NCBI RefSeq assembly: GCF_000420645.1
Contig: NZ_ATVI01000005.1
Span: 248,001 to 312,000, forward strand
Origin: Nevskia ramosa DSM 11499
GTDB taxonomy: Bacteria > Pseudomonadota > Gammaproteobacteria > Nevskiales > Nevskiaceae
DNA: 64,000 nucleotides
Direction: 5' to 3'
Position 1 is the stretch's first letter. Every line of letters begins with the position of its first letter. Shown here one piece after another: positions 18,429 through 27,168 of this stretch. The notes beneath the pieces were generated by a model. The model searched no databases and had not been told where the DNA came from. It saw only the letters and a list, made by a program, of their open reading frames with translations. Position numbers and translations under genes: made by a program.

Positions 18429-20093
18429 TCAAGGTGCAGTCTCCGGAGCGCCGTCGCGGAGCGCGGCACTCGCCGCCAGCTCGGCGCGAATCATTCCGCG
18501 CAGCACGTCCTTGCGTATCTTCCCGGCGGCAGTGCGCGGCAGCTCGTCGAGCACGCGCACGTGCTCCGGGCATTTCTGTCGCGCGAGGCCGGCGCTCAGA
18601 ACGTGCGTGGCCAGTTCTTCAGCGGAAAGCTGCGCACCATCGCGAGTACGCAGATAGGCAGCGATGCTCTCGCCCAGTCGCGCGCTCGGCGCCGACACCA
18701 CCGCGGCCTCGGCGATCAGCGGATGCTGGTGCAGCACGTCCTCGATCTCCTTCGCGGAGATGTTCTCGCCGCCGCGGATGATCAGATCCTTCTTGCGACC
18801 GGTGATGGTCAGCGTGTCGTCCACGGCACGGAAGCCAATGTCGCCGGTGCGGAAGTAGCCGTCGCCAGTGAACGCTTCGAGTGTTGCCGCCGGATTGGAA
18901 TAACCGAGGAAAAGCCCTTCGCCGCGGACCAGGATTTCGCCTTCGGTGCCCGGTACGACTTCATGGTCCTGAGAGTCGACGATACGAACGTCGTAGCAGT
19001 TCAGACGCCCATCGGTACGCGCGCCGATGGCTTCGGAATCTCCCGGCTTGCGCCCGAAGGTGATGAACGGCGATTCAGTCGAACCATAGCCTCGGCAGGC
19101 ATAGCCGGCGAAGCGTTTGCCGGCGCGAACGATCAGCTCGGAAGGCACGGCTGCGCCACCGCAGACGAACACTTTCAGCGGCAGGATTCCGCGGCCCGTC
19201 GTGCGGCTGGGGGCGTCCATCGCTTCGAGCAACTCCTGCAGGAACGGCGTGGCACCGACCGCCGCAGCGATGTGGTGCTGCTCGATCAGATCAATCGCTT
19301 CCTCGGCGTTCCAGCGTTCCATCAGCACTGTGGTCAGGCCCAGCGTGAACGGCAGTTCCAGGCCGACCGTGTAGCCGGTCGCGTGGGTCACCGGCGAAGG
19401 CATCAGCAGTGCATCGCCACGCCGCAAACCCCATTGCCGGACGGCCGAGATCACAGCCACCGGCAGGCTGCAATGGCTGTGCAGCACGCCTTTCGCGGGG
19501 CCGGTGGTGCCCGAGGTGTACATGATCAGCTTCACGGCATCGGGCGAAACTTGCGGCAACTCGACGCGCTGCTTCGCGCCGGCCGCGATCAGCTCGTCGT
19601 ACCGATAGCGGCCGTCGCTGCGAACGCTGATGACCAAGGCCAGCGACGGCAGCTTTGCGGCAAGCCGCTGGGCCATCGCGCCGTAGTCGATGCCTCGCCA
19701 TACGCCAGGCACGAAGAACGCGCGACTGCGGCAGTCGGCGAGGATCGCGGTCAGCTCGGCATCGCGATAGATCGGCACGATCGGATTGCAGACATAGCCT
19801 CCGAGACAGGCCGCGAGATTGATCACCGCAGTCTCGGACCAGTTGGGCAACTGGAAGCTCAGTACATCGCCCGAACGCAGACCGAGCTTCCACAGCGAAG
19901 CGGCAAGGCTTTGCGCTTCGTCGAAGATCGCCGCGAAGCTCAGCGTGCGCAGGCCGTCGATGAAGGCGATGGCGTCAGGTGTTTCGCGGGCCGCTGTGTG
20001 TGCAAGCTCAGCCAGCGTGGTCGCGGCCGCGCGAAGGCCCGCAGCGATGGGTACCCGCTGATGACCAAGACGCTCCCAGTCGAGATTGTCCAC
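18429..20093 (-). CDS. Acyl-CoA ligase (AMP-forming), cyclohexanecarboxylate-CoA ligase-like
   Basis: This enzyme activates a carboxylic acid to its CoA thioester using ATP. The ANL superfamily motifs are complete: YTSGTTGPAKGV (AMP/P-loop), YGSTE, YFRTGD, GRKKDLIIRGGENIS and the C-terminal catalytic Lys in TAAGKIRKD. Length is 554 residues. The N-terminal style (LPNWSETAVINLAACLGG, then NPIVPIYRD) is like ligases annotated for cyclohexanecarboxylate and similar cyclic acids, but substrate cannot be fixed. The start codon is GTG, 5 nt after the crotonase stop, so the two are cotranscribed. Confidence 0.87.
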   Translation of the reverse strand: MDNLDWERLGHQRVPIAAGLRAAATTLAELAHTAARETPDAIAFIDGLRTLSFAAIFDEAQSLAASLWKLGLRSGDVLSFQLPNWSETAVINLAACLGGYVCNPIVPIYRDAELTAILADCRSRAFFVPGVWRGIDYGAMAQRLAAKLPSLALVISVRSDGRYRYDELIAAGAKQRVELPQVSPDAVKLIMYTSGTTGPAKGVLHSHCSLPVAVISAVRQWGLRRGDALLMPSPVTHATGYTVGLELPFTLGLTTVLMERWNAEEAIDLIEQHHIAAAVGATPFLQELLEAMDAPSRTTGRGILPLKVFVCGGAAVPSELIVRAGKRFAGYACRGYGSTESPFITFGRKPGDSEAIGARTDGRLNCYDVRIVDSQDHEVVPGTEGEILVRGEGLFLGYSNPAATLEAFTGDGYFRTGDIGFRAVDDTLTITGRKKDLIIRGGENISAKEIEDVLHQHPLIAEAAVVSAPSARLGESIAAYLRTRDGAQLSAEELATHVLSAGLARQKCPEHVRVLDELPRTAAGKIRKDVLRGMIRAELAASAALRDGAPETAP

Positions 20094-20098
20094 GGCGG

Positions 20099-20899
20099 CT
20101 ACTTGCCGGTGAAGACCGGCTTGCGCCGCTCGCGGAACGCGTTCAGCCCTTCCTGATGATCCGCGGTCAGGTTCGACAGGTTCTCGTAAGCCAGGCCCAT
20201 GTCGAACAGGGAATGGGCGATGGTCTTGAGCGGAATATTGGTGACAACTTTCGTCCAGCGGATCGCCTTGGTCGCGCCTTCCGCGAGTTCCTGGGCCAGG
20301 CCGTAGACCGCTTCGTCGAGCTGTTCCGGCGGCACCACCTTGTTGATCAGGCCGATGCGTTCCGCTTCTACCGCCTTGGCCATTTTGCCGGTCAGCAGAT
20401 ATTCCTTGGCGCGCGCATAGCCGACCAGCTGCGGCCAGATGATCGCGCCACCATCGCCGGCAACGAAGCCGACCGAGACGTGGGGATCGCCGATCGAGGC
20501 ATTGCTGCTGGCGATGATCATGTCGCAGAACAGCGCGATCGAAGCGCCGAGTCCGGCGGCTGCGCCGTTGAGGCGGCAGATGATCGGTTTCTCCAGATCG
20601 AGCTGGCCGAACAGGATGCGCTTGGCTTCGCCAGCAGTGTTGAGGAACACCGCCGGATCGTCGATCGCCCCTTGCAGCCAGACCAGATCACCGCCGGCAC
20701 AGAAGGCCTTGCCTTCGCCGGTCAGCACCAGCACGTCGGAGTCGGAATCGTCAGCCAGGTCATAGAACAGCCGCGACAGTTCCTCGTGCAGTTCGCCGTT
20801 GACGGCGTTCATCGCTTCCGGCCGGTTGATGCTTGCGGTCAGGATGCGGCCCTGGCGGCTGAACTTGATCGTGGTGTAGGTCTTGTCTTCGATGCGCAT
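20099..20899 (-). CDS. Crotonase-superfamily protein lacking both canonical hydratase glutamates
   Basis: This 266-residue enoyl-CoA hydratase/isomerase-fold protein has the first oxyanion-hole segment AFCAGGDL and the second, GAAAGLGASIALFCD. Aligned to rat enoyl-CoA hydratase, the residues matching Glu144 and Glu164 appear as Ser120 and His140 (in GDPHVSVG). An Asp149 lies in the AGDGG turn. The fold and CoA binding look intact, but simple hydration is doubtful. Isomerase, hydrolase or ring-opening chemistry is possible. It sits between the dehydrogenase pair and the CoA ligase, so its substrate is probably a CoA ester of the same pathway. Confidence 0.83.
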   Translation of the reverse strand: MRIEDKTYTTIKFSRQGRILTASINRPEAMNAVNGELHEELSRLFYDLADDSDSDVLVLTGEGKAFCAGGDLVWLQGAIDDPAVFLNTAGEAKRILFGQLDLEKPIICRLNGAAAGLGASIALFCDMIIASSNASIGDPHVSVGFVAGDGGAIIWPQLVGYARAKEYLLTGKMAKAVEAERIGLINKVVPPEQLDEAVYGLAQELAEGATKAIRWTKVVTNIPLKTIAHSLFDMGLAYENLSNLTADHQEGLNAFRERRKPVFTGK

Positions 20900-20944
20900 G
20901 TCTTTCTCGTCGTCGTGCGGGGGTAATGGAGTCGGGTGGGGCCG

Positions 20945-22030
20945 TTAATGAAATTCACTGAGGGCTTCCAGCGCCCAGTCGGCCGTGCCGTGAAGGCTGT
21001 CGAGCATCAGCGCGCGCTTGTAGTAGCGGCCGATGCGCAGCGCCTGGGTCACGCCCATGCCGCCGTGCAGCTGGACCGCCTCACGGGTGGTGTGGCGCAG
21101 CGCGCGTGACACCTGCACGCGCAGCACCAGCAACTGCCGATCGAGATCGGGTGCCTGGTCGTCGAAAGCCTCGGCCACCGATGCGACCAGGGCCTCGCAT
21201 TCGTGCTGGCGCATGTGCATCTCCACCAGCCGGTGCTGCAGCGCCTGAAAGCCGAGCAGGGCCTGGCCGAACTGCTTGCGCTCGCGCAGGTATTCGGTGC
21301 TGTCGCGATTGGCGCCACGCATGATCCCGAGCGATTCAGCGGCGGCGAGAATTGCGCCGCGTGCGTTTGCTCGCTGAATCGCGGGGGAGCCGCTGCAAAG
21401 CCTTTCCGCTGGCGTGTGGCTGAAGCTCAGATCGGCGGCGACGAGATCGTCGAGGGTCCGGTAGCGCTGTGCGCCCAAGCCCTGCGCACGAGCTTCGACG
21501 AGAAACAGCGCGGGAGCCTGCGTCTCCAGATCGATGGCCGAGACGAGGAACGCAGCACAGGCGGCATCGCCGATGACCATCGTCTTTCGGCCATCGAGCG
21601 TGTAGCCGGCCGCGGTCTTCGTCGCCGTCGTCACGATGGCATCGGACCAGCCATCGCCCGGTTCGCGGTGCGCGTAGGCCAGCGGCCATTCGCCGGAGAT
21701 CAGGCCTGCCTGCAGTTCGCGTCGGCGCTCGCTGTCGTCCATCGCTGCAATCGCCGCAACAGGCTCGGCGAGCACGTTGCCGATCGGTTCGCGCCACAAA
21801 GCCTCGCCGGCAGAGGCGTATAGCGGCAGCAGGTCGGCAAGCGGTGCGGCTGCCCGGCCGTCGTCCGGACGCAGCAACTCGAACCAGCCCATCGTCTGCA
21901 TCTCTGACCACTGCGCTGGCGCATAGCCTTGTGGCGACAGTCCGTATTCGGACCACTGGCTTGCGTCGTAGTGGTCGCGGTTGTAACGGTCCAGCATCTC
22001 CGCGAACAGTGCTTGCGATTCGGCGTCCAT
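20945..22030 (-). CDS. Acyl-CoA dehydrogenase, short partner subunit
   Basis: This 361-residue protein has the acyl-CoA dehydrogenase fold. The N-terminal half is poorly conserved. The C-terminal half has STEYLRERKQFGQALLGFQALQH and QLHGGMGVTQALRIGRYYKR, which bind FAD in this family. The usual catalytic Glu region reads HGGMG, as in subunits of heteromeric dehydrogenases. The start overlaps the stop of the preceding dehydrogenase (TGATG), a coupling that favours a two-subunit complex, as known for steroid and cyclic-acid dehydrogenase pairs. It is the weaker of the two for independent activity. Confidence 0.84.
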   Translation of the reverse strand: MDAESQALFAEMLDRYNRDHYDASQWSEYGLSPQGYAPAQWSEMQTMGWFELLRPDDGRAAAPLADLLPLYASAGEALWREPIGNVLAEPVAAIAAMDDSERRRELQAGLISGEWPLAYAHREPGDGWSDAIVTTATKTAAGYTLDGRKTMVIGDAACAAFLVSAIDLETQAPALFLVEARAQGLGAQRYRTLDDLVAADLSFSHTPAERLCSGSPAIQRANARGAILAAAESLGIMRGANRDSTEYLRERKQFGQALLGFQALQHRLVEMHMRQHECEALVASVAEAFDDQAPDLDRQLLVLRVQVSRALRHTTREAVQLHGGMGVTQALRIGRYYKRALMLDSLHGTADWALEALSEFH

Positions 22031-23217
22031 CAGACGCGCAGCTCCGTCTTGGCGATGATGCCGCGCTGAATCTCATTGCTGCCGCCGTAGATGCTCGCGG
22101 CGCGGCTATGCAGATGCTCGTGCAGCAGGCCGGGCAGGCGAAGATCGCCGTGCCGATAGCCGCTGATGTCAGCGCTGATGCCCTCGGTCTGGAACGCGAG
22201 GCCGCTGCGGGCGAGCAGATCGGTGATCGCATCGTGGATCGCCTGCTGCAGTTCCGAGCCGCGAATCTTCAGCAGCGACGCGTCGATGGCATGTTCTCGT
22301 CCGGCCTCGGCTTCGATCACTGCTGCGTAGGCCGTCGCGCGCAGCGTGCGGTACTGCACTTCCAGATCAGCGGCGCGGCGGCGGAACGCGGCTGTATCGC
22401 TCAAGCTTTGCGTGCCTGCGCTCATCGTCGCCGCGAGTGAATGCAGCTCGCCCAGCAGATGAAAGGCCTTGCCGATCTCGGTGACCAGCAGGCGCTCCCG
22501 GCTGACGATGAACTTGGCGATCGCCCAGCCTTCGCCTTCCTGGCCGACGAGGTTGGCGAGCGGTACTTCGACGTCGTCGAAGAACACCTCGTTGACGTGC
22601 TGACCACCGTCGAAGGTTTCGATCGGGCGCACCGTCACGCCGGGGCTTCTCAGATCGATCAGCAGGAAGGAGATGCCTTGCTGTGGCCGGCCGCCGGCTT
22701 GCGTGCGGACCAGGCAGAAAATCCAGTCCGCCCATTGCGCCATCGTCGTCCAGGTCTTCTGACCGGTGACGCGATAGTGCGTCTCGCCGCGATCCGCGCG
22801 CAGCTTCAGCGACGCGAGATCGGAACCCGAGCCCGGTTCTGAGAAGCCCTGGCACCACCATTCCGTGGAGTCGCGGATCGGCCCCAGAAAGCGTGCGCGC
22901 TGGGCATCGTTGCCGAACGCGCAAAGTACCGGGCCGAGGAAGGAGGTGCCGAAATGAGTCAGCCACGGCGTGCCGGCGCGCTCCAGTTCTTCGATGAAGA
23001 TGAAGCGCTGCAGCTGCCCCCAGCCCTGGCCACCGTGTGCCTTCGGCCAGTGCCCGACGAACCAGCCCTGAGCCTGCAGCAGACGCTGCCAGCGGATGCG
23101 CTGCTCGCGCGAGAAGTACTGATGCTTGCCGATCTGCTCGTGGATGTCGGCCGAAACCTGATCGCGGCAGAATCCGCGCACTTCGGCACGAAACTTCGCG
23201 GCATCGAAGCCCGCCAT
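22030..23217 (-). CDS. Acyl-CoA dehydrogenase, long partner subunit
   Basis: This 395-residue protein introduces a double bond alpha-beta to a CoA thioester and passes electrons to ETF. It has WWCQGFSEPGSGSDL (FAD/substrate loop), VTGQKTWTTMAQWADW, and ASIYGGSNEIQRGIIAK at the C-terminus. The Glu of the medium-chain type YEGT motif is Gly here, so the catalytic base may lie elsewhere or come from the partner. I start at the ATG before AGFDAAKFRAEV because the family begins there; an in-frame ATG at 23331 adds 38 unlikely residues. It overlaps the next dehydrogenase gene by one base. Confidence 0.87.
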   Translation of the reverse strand: MAGFDAAKFRAEVRGFCRDQVSADIHEQIGKHQYFSREQRIRWQRLLQAQGWFVGHWPKAHGGQGWGQLQRFIFIEELERAGTPWLTHFGTSFLGPVLCAFGNDAQRARFLGPIRDSTEWWCQGFSEPGSGSDLASLKLRADRGETHYRVTGQKTWTTMAQWADWIFCLVRTQAGGRPQQGISFLLIDLRSPGVTVRPIETFDGGQHVNEVFFDDVEVPLANLVGQEGEGWAIAKFIVSRERLLVTEIGKAFHLLGELHSLAATMSAGTQSLSDTAAFRRRAADLEVQYRTLRATAYAAVIEAEAGREHAIDASLLKIRGSELQQAIHDAITDLLARSGLAFQTEGISADISGYRHGDLRLPGLLHEHLHSRAASIYGGSNEIQRGIIAKTELRV

Positions 23218-23416
23218 AACTGCGGCGCGTTGCACCGCGCCGCGCTCCGGTTCGAAGCCCGCCGCTTCCCTGTGCCGTCTGTCTGCCGAATCTCCGAACA
23301 CCCCATGCCTCCCCTTGCGAGCCTGAGCCATTGTTCGGCTCGGCGACGAGGCGGGGAATCACGCAATCCAGTGCTGGCTGCGTCCCATTCGGGGGAGGGC
23401 TTAGTGCGTTGGGTCT

Positions 23417-23938
23417 CTAGGCAGTCGTGCGCAGATGACGCCAGACGCCGAGCAGACCCAGCCCGAGCATGATGTGCACGCCGATCACCGGCGGCCAGCC
23501 GAACAGATAGATGATGTCGTTGGCGAGACCGCCCTTGAACGGCGCGCCGCCGAAAGACAGGCCTCGGGTGCCGAACAAGGCATTGAAGATCGCCGGCACC
23601 GTGAACAGCCAGGCGGTCACCACGGCCGACCAGAAGAACCAGGTGAACTGTCGCGCACGCAGGCGCAGGAAGCGTCCGCCGGCGCCGAAGGCCATCAGGA
23701 TCAGGCCGTGCGTGATGCCTTCCATGTGGGCCATGCGCCAGGCGCGGCCGTCATCGGGCACCGAGATGGTGATGTCGATCGGCAAGGGCCAGAGCACGAT
23801 CTTGCCGAGCAGCGTGAAGAACCAGACCCAGCCGATCAGGATCGCCAGCACCAGCAGGCCCACCCCGTTCAGGAACAGCAGGGTGCGCATGCGCTCGCTC
23901 ATGCTGGCTGCGTCGTCGATCACTGATTTGGCGTTCAT
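23417..23938 (-). CDS. Small integral membrane protein resembling styrene oxide isomerase (StyC)
   Basis: This 173-residue protein has about four hydrophobic helices. Two stretches match StyC as I recall it: VPDDGRAWRMAHMEGITHG against VPGSPEGWARAHSGPALNG, and RGLSFGGAPFKGG followed by a final helix against RGLTFGPNQFGPGD. StyC isomerises styrene oxide to phenylacetaldehyde, and the His matching His71 is its reported heme ligand. Other proposed active-site positions differ here (Asn to His77; Tyr and Asp not kept), so another epoxide or a non-catalytic role is possible. The start codon is not supported by a ribosome site; ATGs at codons 13 and 17 are alternatives. It is 92 nt after the amidase and about 200 nt before the dehydrogenase pair on the same strand. 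Confidence 0.55.
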   Translation of the reverse strand: MNAKSVIDDAASMSERMRTLLFLNGVGLLVLAILIGWVWFFTLLGKIVLWPLPIDITISVPDDGRAWRMAHMEGITHGLILMAFGAGGRFLRLRARQFTWFFWSAVVTAWLFTVPAIFNALFGTRGLSFGGAPFKGGLANDIIYLFGWPPVIGVHIMLGLGLLGVWRHLRTTA

Positions 23939-24030
23939 GCCTGGGCCGGTCTTTGGAGGGAGCGTGCCGATGAATCTAGCCCAAGCTTCGTCCCCCGTAT
24001 GTGCGGACCAACCCGCTGCCCCCACTCGGA

Positions 24031-26004
24031 TCATCCGGGAATTCTTTCCCAGATGAACACGGACGATGCCTCCTTGCCATCCGCGCGCTTGCTCGGCGGC
24101 GTCGCCAGCGACAGATGGCCCCGCGCATCGAAGCTGTAGTAGCGCTTGGCCGCTTCACCGATGCGGGCTTGATTCAGATTGCCGTCCTGGTGATGGACCA
24201 TGCAGCCTTCTGCCGGCAGCAACTCCCAGCGACCGAAGTAGCTGCTGAAACCATCGGCAGTACCTGCGGGCAGTTGCTCGCGACCGGTGCGGACAATCTG
24301 CACCGACAGGCGGCCATTGGCTGCATAGACGAGCTGGCCATCGGCGGCGGCGCGCTCAGCCGGTGTTTCCACGCCGGTCCTGGGATCACGATCGGCGATC
24401 GCGACCAGCTTCCAGGTACCGATGAACGTCGAGGCGAAGCTGTCCTTCAGCGGCGGCGTGGTCGGTGGCGGCACGCGATGATGCGTGGCCTGTTCGAAGC
24501 CATAGCCGATCTCGAACAGGGTGGCTTCGCTCCAAGGCCGGCCGAAGAACTGCATGCCCATCGGCAGGCCGGGATCGACGAAGCCCATCGGCACCACGAG
24601 CGCCGGAAAGCCGGTAATCGACGAGTACATGTTCTGATCGCGGCCTAGCGGCGTGTAGGTGTCGCCGTTCTTCTTCGGCGGGAAATTGAACTGCGGATAG
24701 ATGATGGCGTCCAGCTTCGCCCCATCGAAGGCTTTCAGGAACAGCTGGCGTATCTCTTCACTGCGCTGCTGCTTCGCAGGCGTGGTCGGGTCCTTGTCGG
24801 CTGGATATTCGTAGTTGGCCTGGTTGGTGAACGCCGTCTCGAAGCGCGGCGCCAGGTACTTCTTCGAGGCGACGATGTCCTTGAACGATTTGTAGGGCGC
24901 GGTCGGATGCTTTGCCAGATAGCCATCGAAGTCATCGCGCAGACGGGTGAAGCCTTTCCAGTCCTTGGTCAGTTCCGGCAGCTCCGGGATCGCGAAGGGA
25001 TCGATGATTTCCGCGCCGGCCTTTCTGAGATCGGCGATGGCCTGATCCATGAGCGCAACGACTCTTGGATCGGAGTTGTCGGCCGGCACGATCTGCCGCA
25101 GCACACCGAGCCGCTTGCCTTTAAGCGATCCCGGCTTGAGCCCGGCGGTATAGCTCTTGGGAACATGGCCCTTGCTTTTCTGGCTGATCGGATCCCGCGC
25201 ATCGGGGCCGGCGATCGCCTCCAGCAAGGCAGCCGTATCGCGCACCGTGCGTGCCATCGGCCCGACCGTATCCCAGAAGACATTGAGCGGCATCACGCCA
25301 TCGAGGCTCACCAGGCCATGCGAAACCCGCAAGCCGACCACGCTGTTGATCGACGCCGGTGCCCGCACCGAAATTCCGGTGTCGGTACCCAGGCCGACCA
25401 CCGCGAAATTGGCCGCCATCGCCACACCGGTGCCGCCGGATGATCCACCCGAGGCATAGGCGGTGTTGTAGGGGTTGCGGACGTAGCCAGGCGAGCGCGA
25501 ATTGATGCTGTCGAAGCCACCGTTGGCGAACTCCGCGAGCGAGGCCTTGGCGATCAGGATGCCGCCGGCCTTGCGAATGCGTTCGATCGAGGTGCCATCG
25601 CGTTGCGGCTGAAAGTCCGCCAGCGAAGCCGAGCCGCCCGAGGTCGGCAGATCGCCGGTGTCGATGTTGTCCTTGGCGACGAAGGGAATGCCGTGCAGCG
25701 GGCCGCTGAGCTTGCCGGTCGCCTTGAGCCTGGCATCGAGCGCATCGGCCTGCGCCAGCGCCTGCTGGTTGACGGTGATGATGGCGTTCAGCATCGGCCC
25801 CTGCTGATCGTAGGCCTCGATGCGCGCGAGGTAGGCCGCGGTCACCTCGTGCGCCGTGGTCTTGCCGCTGAGGTAGGCCGCGTGGATCTGTTCGATCGTC
25901 GCTTCTTCGACCGCGAACTCTGCCCATGCAGCAGCAGGCGTGATGGCTGCGGTAACGATCAGCCAGCAGACGGAGGTGATCGACAGCGGATGGCGTGGGC
26001 GCAT
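24031..26004 (-). CDS. Exported amidase-signature hydrolase with C-terminal lipocalin-like domain
   Basis: This 657-residue protein has an N-terminal signal peptide (SVCWLIVTAAITPAAAWA). The amidase-signature domain (about residues 35-510) carries the Ser-cisSer-Lys triad: FVAKDN, SGGSSGGTG and GTDTGISVRAPAS. The C-terminal 130 residues begin at FIGTWKLVAIADRDPRTG and include GQLVYAANGRLSVQIVR and YYSFDARGHLSLATPP, typical of the lipocalin-like domain PF13924. Such a domain is usually found alone, so the fusion is uncommon. Periplasmic hydrolysis of an amide or ester is expected, with an unknown substrate. It may head the catabolic gene set below it. Confidence 0.86.
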   Translation of the reverse strand: MRPRHPLSITSVCWLIVTAAITPAAAWAEFAVEEATIEQIHAAYLSGKTTAHEVTAAYLARIEAYDQQGPMLNAIITVNQQALAQADALDARLKATGKLSGPLHGIPFVAKDNIDTGDLPTSGGSASLADFQPQRDGTSIERIRKAGGILIAKASLAEFANGGFDSINSRSPGYVRNPYNTAYASGGSSGGTGVAMAANFAVVGLGTDTGISVRAPASINSVVGLRVSHGLVSLDGVMPLNVFWDTVGPMARTVRDTAALLEAIAGPDARDPISQKSKGHVPKSYTAGLKPGSLKGKRLGVLRQIVPADNSDPRVVALMDQAIADLRKAGAEIIDPFAIPELPELTKDWKGFTRLRDDFDGYLAKHPTAPYKSFKDIVASKKYLAPRFETAFTNQANYEYPADKDPTTPAKQQRSEEIRQLFLKAFDGAKLDAIIYPQFNFPPKKNGDTYTPLGRDQNMYSSITGFPALVVPMGFVDPGLPMGMQFFGRPWSEATLFEIGYGFEQATHHRVPPPTTPPLKDSFASTFIGTWKLVAIADRDPRTGVETPAERAAADGQLVYAANGRLSVQIVRTGREQLPAGTADGFSSYFGRWELLPAEGCMVHHQDGNLNQARIGEAAKRYYSFDARGHLSLATPPSKRADGKEASSVFIWERIPG

Positions 26005-26154
26005 GGGGGACGATCCGGCGAGTGGGGATGTCCAGTTAGACGAGAAATCGTCCCTGGGACCCTACGCCCGGTGCGTGATGTCGCAGACTGCGGATCGCTC
26101 CGGCGCTAATCTGCGAGTCCACCGAACATCGTTTCCTGAACTCGCCAGCCACGC

Positions 26155-26907
26155 ATGAAAGTCCTGATCGTCTACGCCCACTCGCAACCCACTTCATTCA
26201 ACGGTGCGCTGCTGCGCACGGCGGTCGAGACGCTGGAGGCGGAGGGTCACGAGGTGCAGGTCTCGGATCTCTATGCGATGGGTTTCAATCCGGTCGCATC
26301 GGAGGCCGACTTCAAGGCTCGTCGCTTCGAAGGCCATCTGCAGTACGACCGCGAGCAGAAGGCCGCGGTGGCAAGCGGCAGCTTCAGCGATGACATCGCT
26401 GTCGAGATCGCCAAGGTCCAGTGGTGTGACTTGCTGATCCTGCAGTTCCCGCTCTGGTGGTATTCGGTGCCGGCGATCATGAAGGGCTGGTTCGACCGGG
26501 TGTTCGCCAACGGCCTGATGTACGGCCAGTTCGGCCGTTTCAACAAGGGCGGCATGCGCGGCAAGCGGGCGATGGTGTCGACGACCACCGGCTGCTTCCC
26601 GGGCATGGTCGCCGAGGGCGGGGTGATGGGCCATCTCGATGCCATCCTCTGGCATCTGCAGTACGGCACCCTGGCCTATGTCGGTTTCGAGGTGCTGGAG
26701 CCGTTCGTGACCTGGTCGGTACGTTACGAGGACGATCAGGCTCGCGCCGACTACCTGGCAGCACTCGGCGAGCGTCTGAAGCATCTCGATCAGGTGCCGG
26801 TCCAGCCGCTGCACGCCGTCGAGGAGTTCGGCGAAGACTGGAAGCTCAAGGCCGGTATCGAGCCGAGAACCTACGCGCATCAGCCTTGCGAAGCTCGCAG
26901 GCGCTGA
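26155..26907 (+). CDS. Flavodoxin-fold NAD(P)H:quinone oxidoreductase
   Basis: This 250-residue cytoplasmic flavoprotein belongs to the NQO1/KefF/MdaB family (PF02525). The N-terminal KVLIVYAHSQPTSFNGALL is the FMN/FAD phosphate loop, and LQFPLWWYSVPAIMKGWFDRV is the family's signature loop. It reduces quinones or other electrophiles by two electrons, avoiding radical formation, which would suit an aromatic or terpenoid-oxidising cell. It is divergent from the amidase gene and has no visible ribosome site. Confidence 0.88.
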   Translation: MKVLIVYAHSQPTSFNGALLRTAVETLEAEGHEVQVSDLYAMGFNPVASEADFKARRFEGHLQYDREQKAAVASGSFSDDIAVEIAKVQWCDLLILQFPLWWYSVPAIMKGWFDRVFANGLMYGQFGRFNKGGMRGKRAMVSTTTGCFPGMVAEGGVMGHLDAILWHLQYGTLAYVGFEVLEPFVTWSVRYEDDQARADYLAALGERLKHLDQVPVQPLHAVEEFGEDWKLKAGIEPRTYAHQPCEARRR

Positions 26908-27168
26908 GTCGCAAGCAGCACCCAGAACAACGATAACGAGCGGCGAGGATAGGTCATCGGCGGCTATCATCTGGGTATCTAAGCGCATCGGCCGTCGTGC
27001 TCTATCGCGATGGTGCGGGCTACGATCAGACTCAGCCGGCCGCAGCGATCAGTGTGCTGGTCGGGCTTGGTTTCGTCTTCGCGGGGCGGCATCTTTTGCT
27101 GCTCAGTGCCGGCCGCATCAGAACTGTCGCCGTCGCCTGATCTTCACTCCACCACCACTCCCCAAACC

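Noticed and set aside
26998-27141. Short hydrophobic frame upstream of the second crotonase
   Set aside because: A GTG-started 47-codon frame with one hydrophobic stretch. There is no ribosome site and no recognisable family, so it is not supported as a gene.
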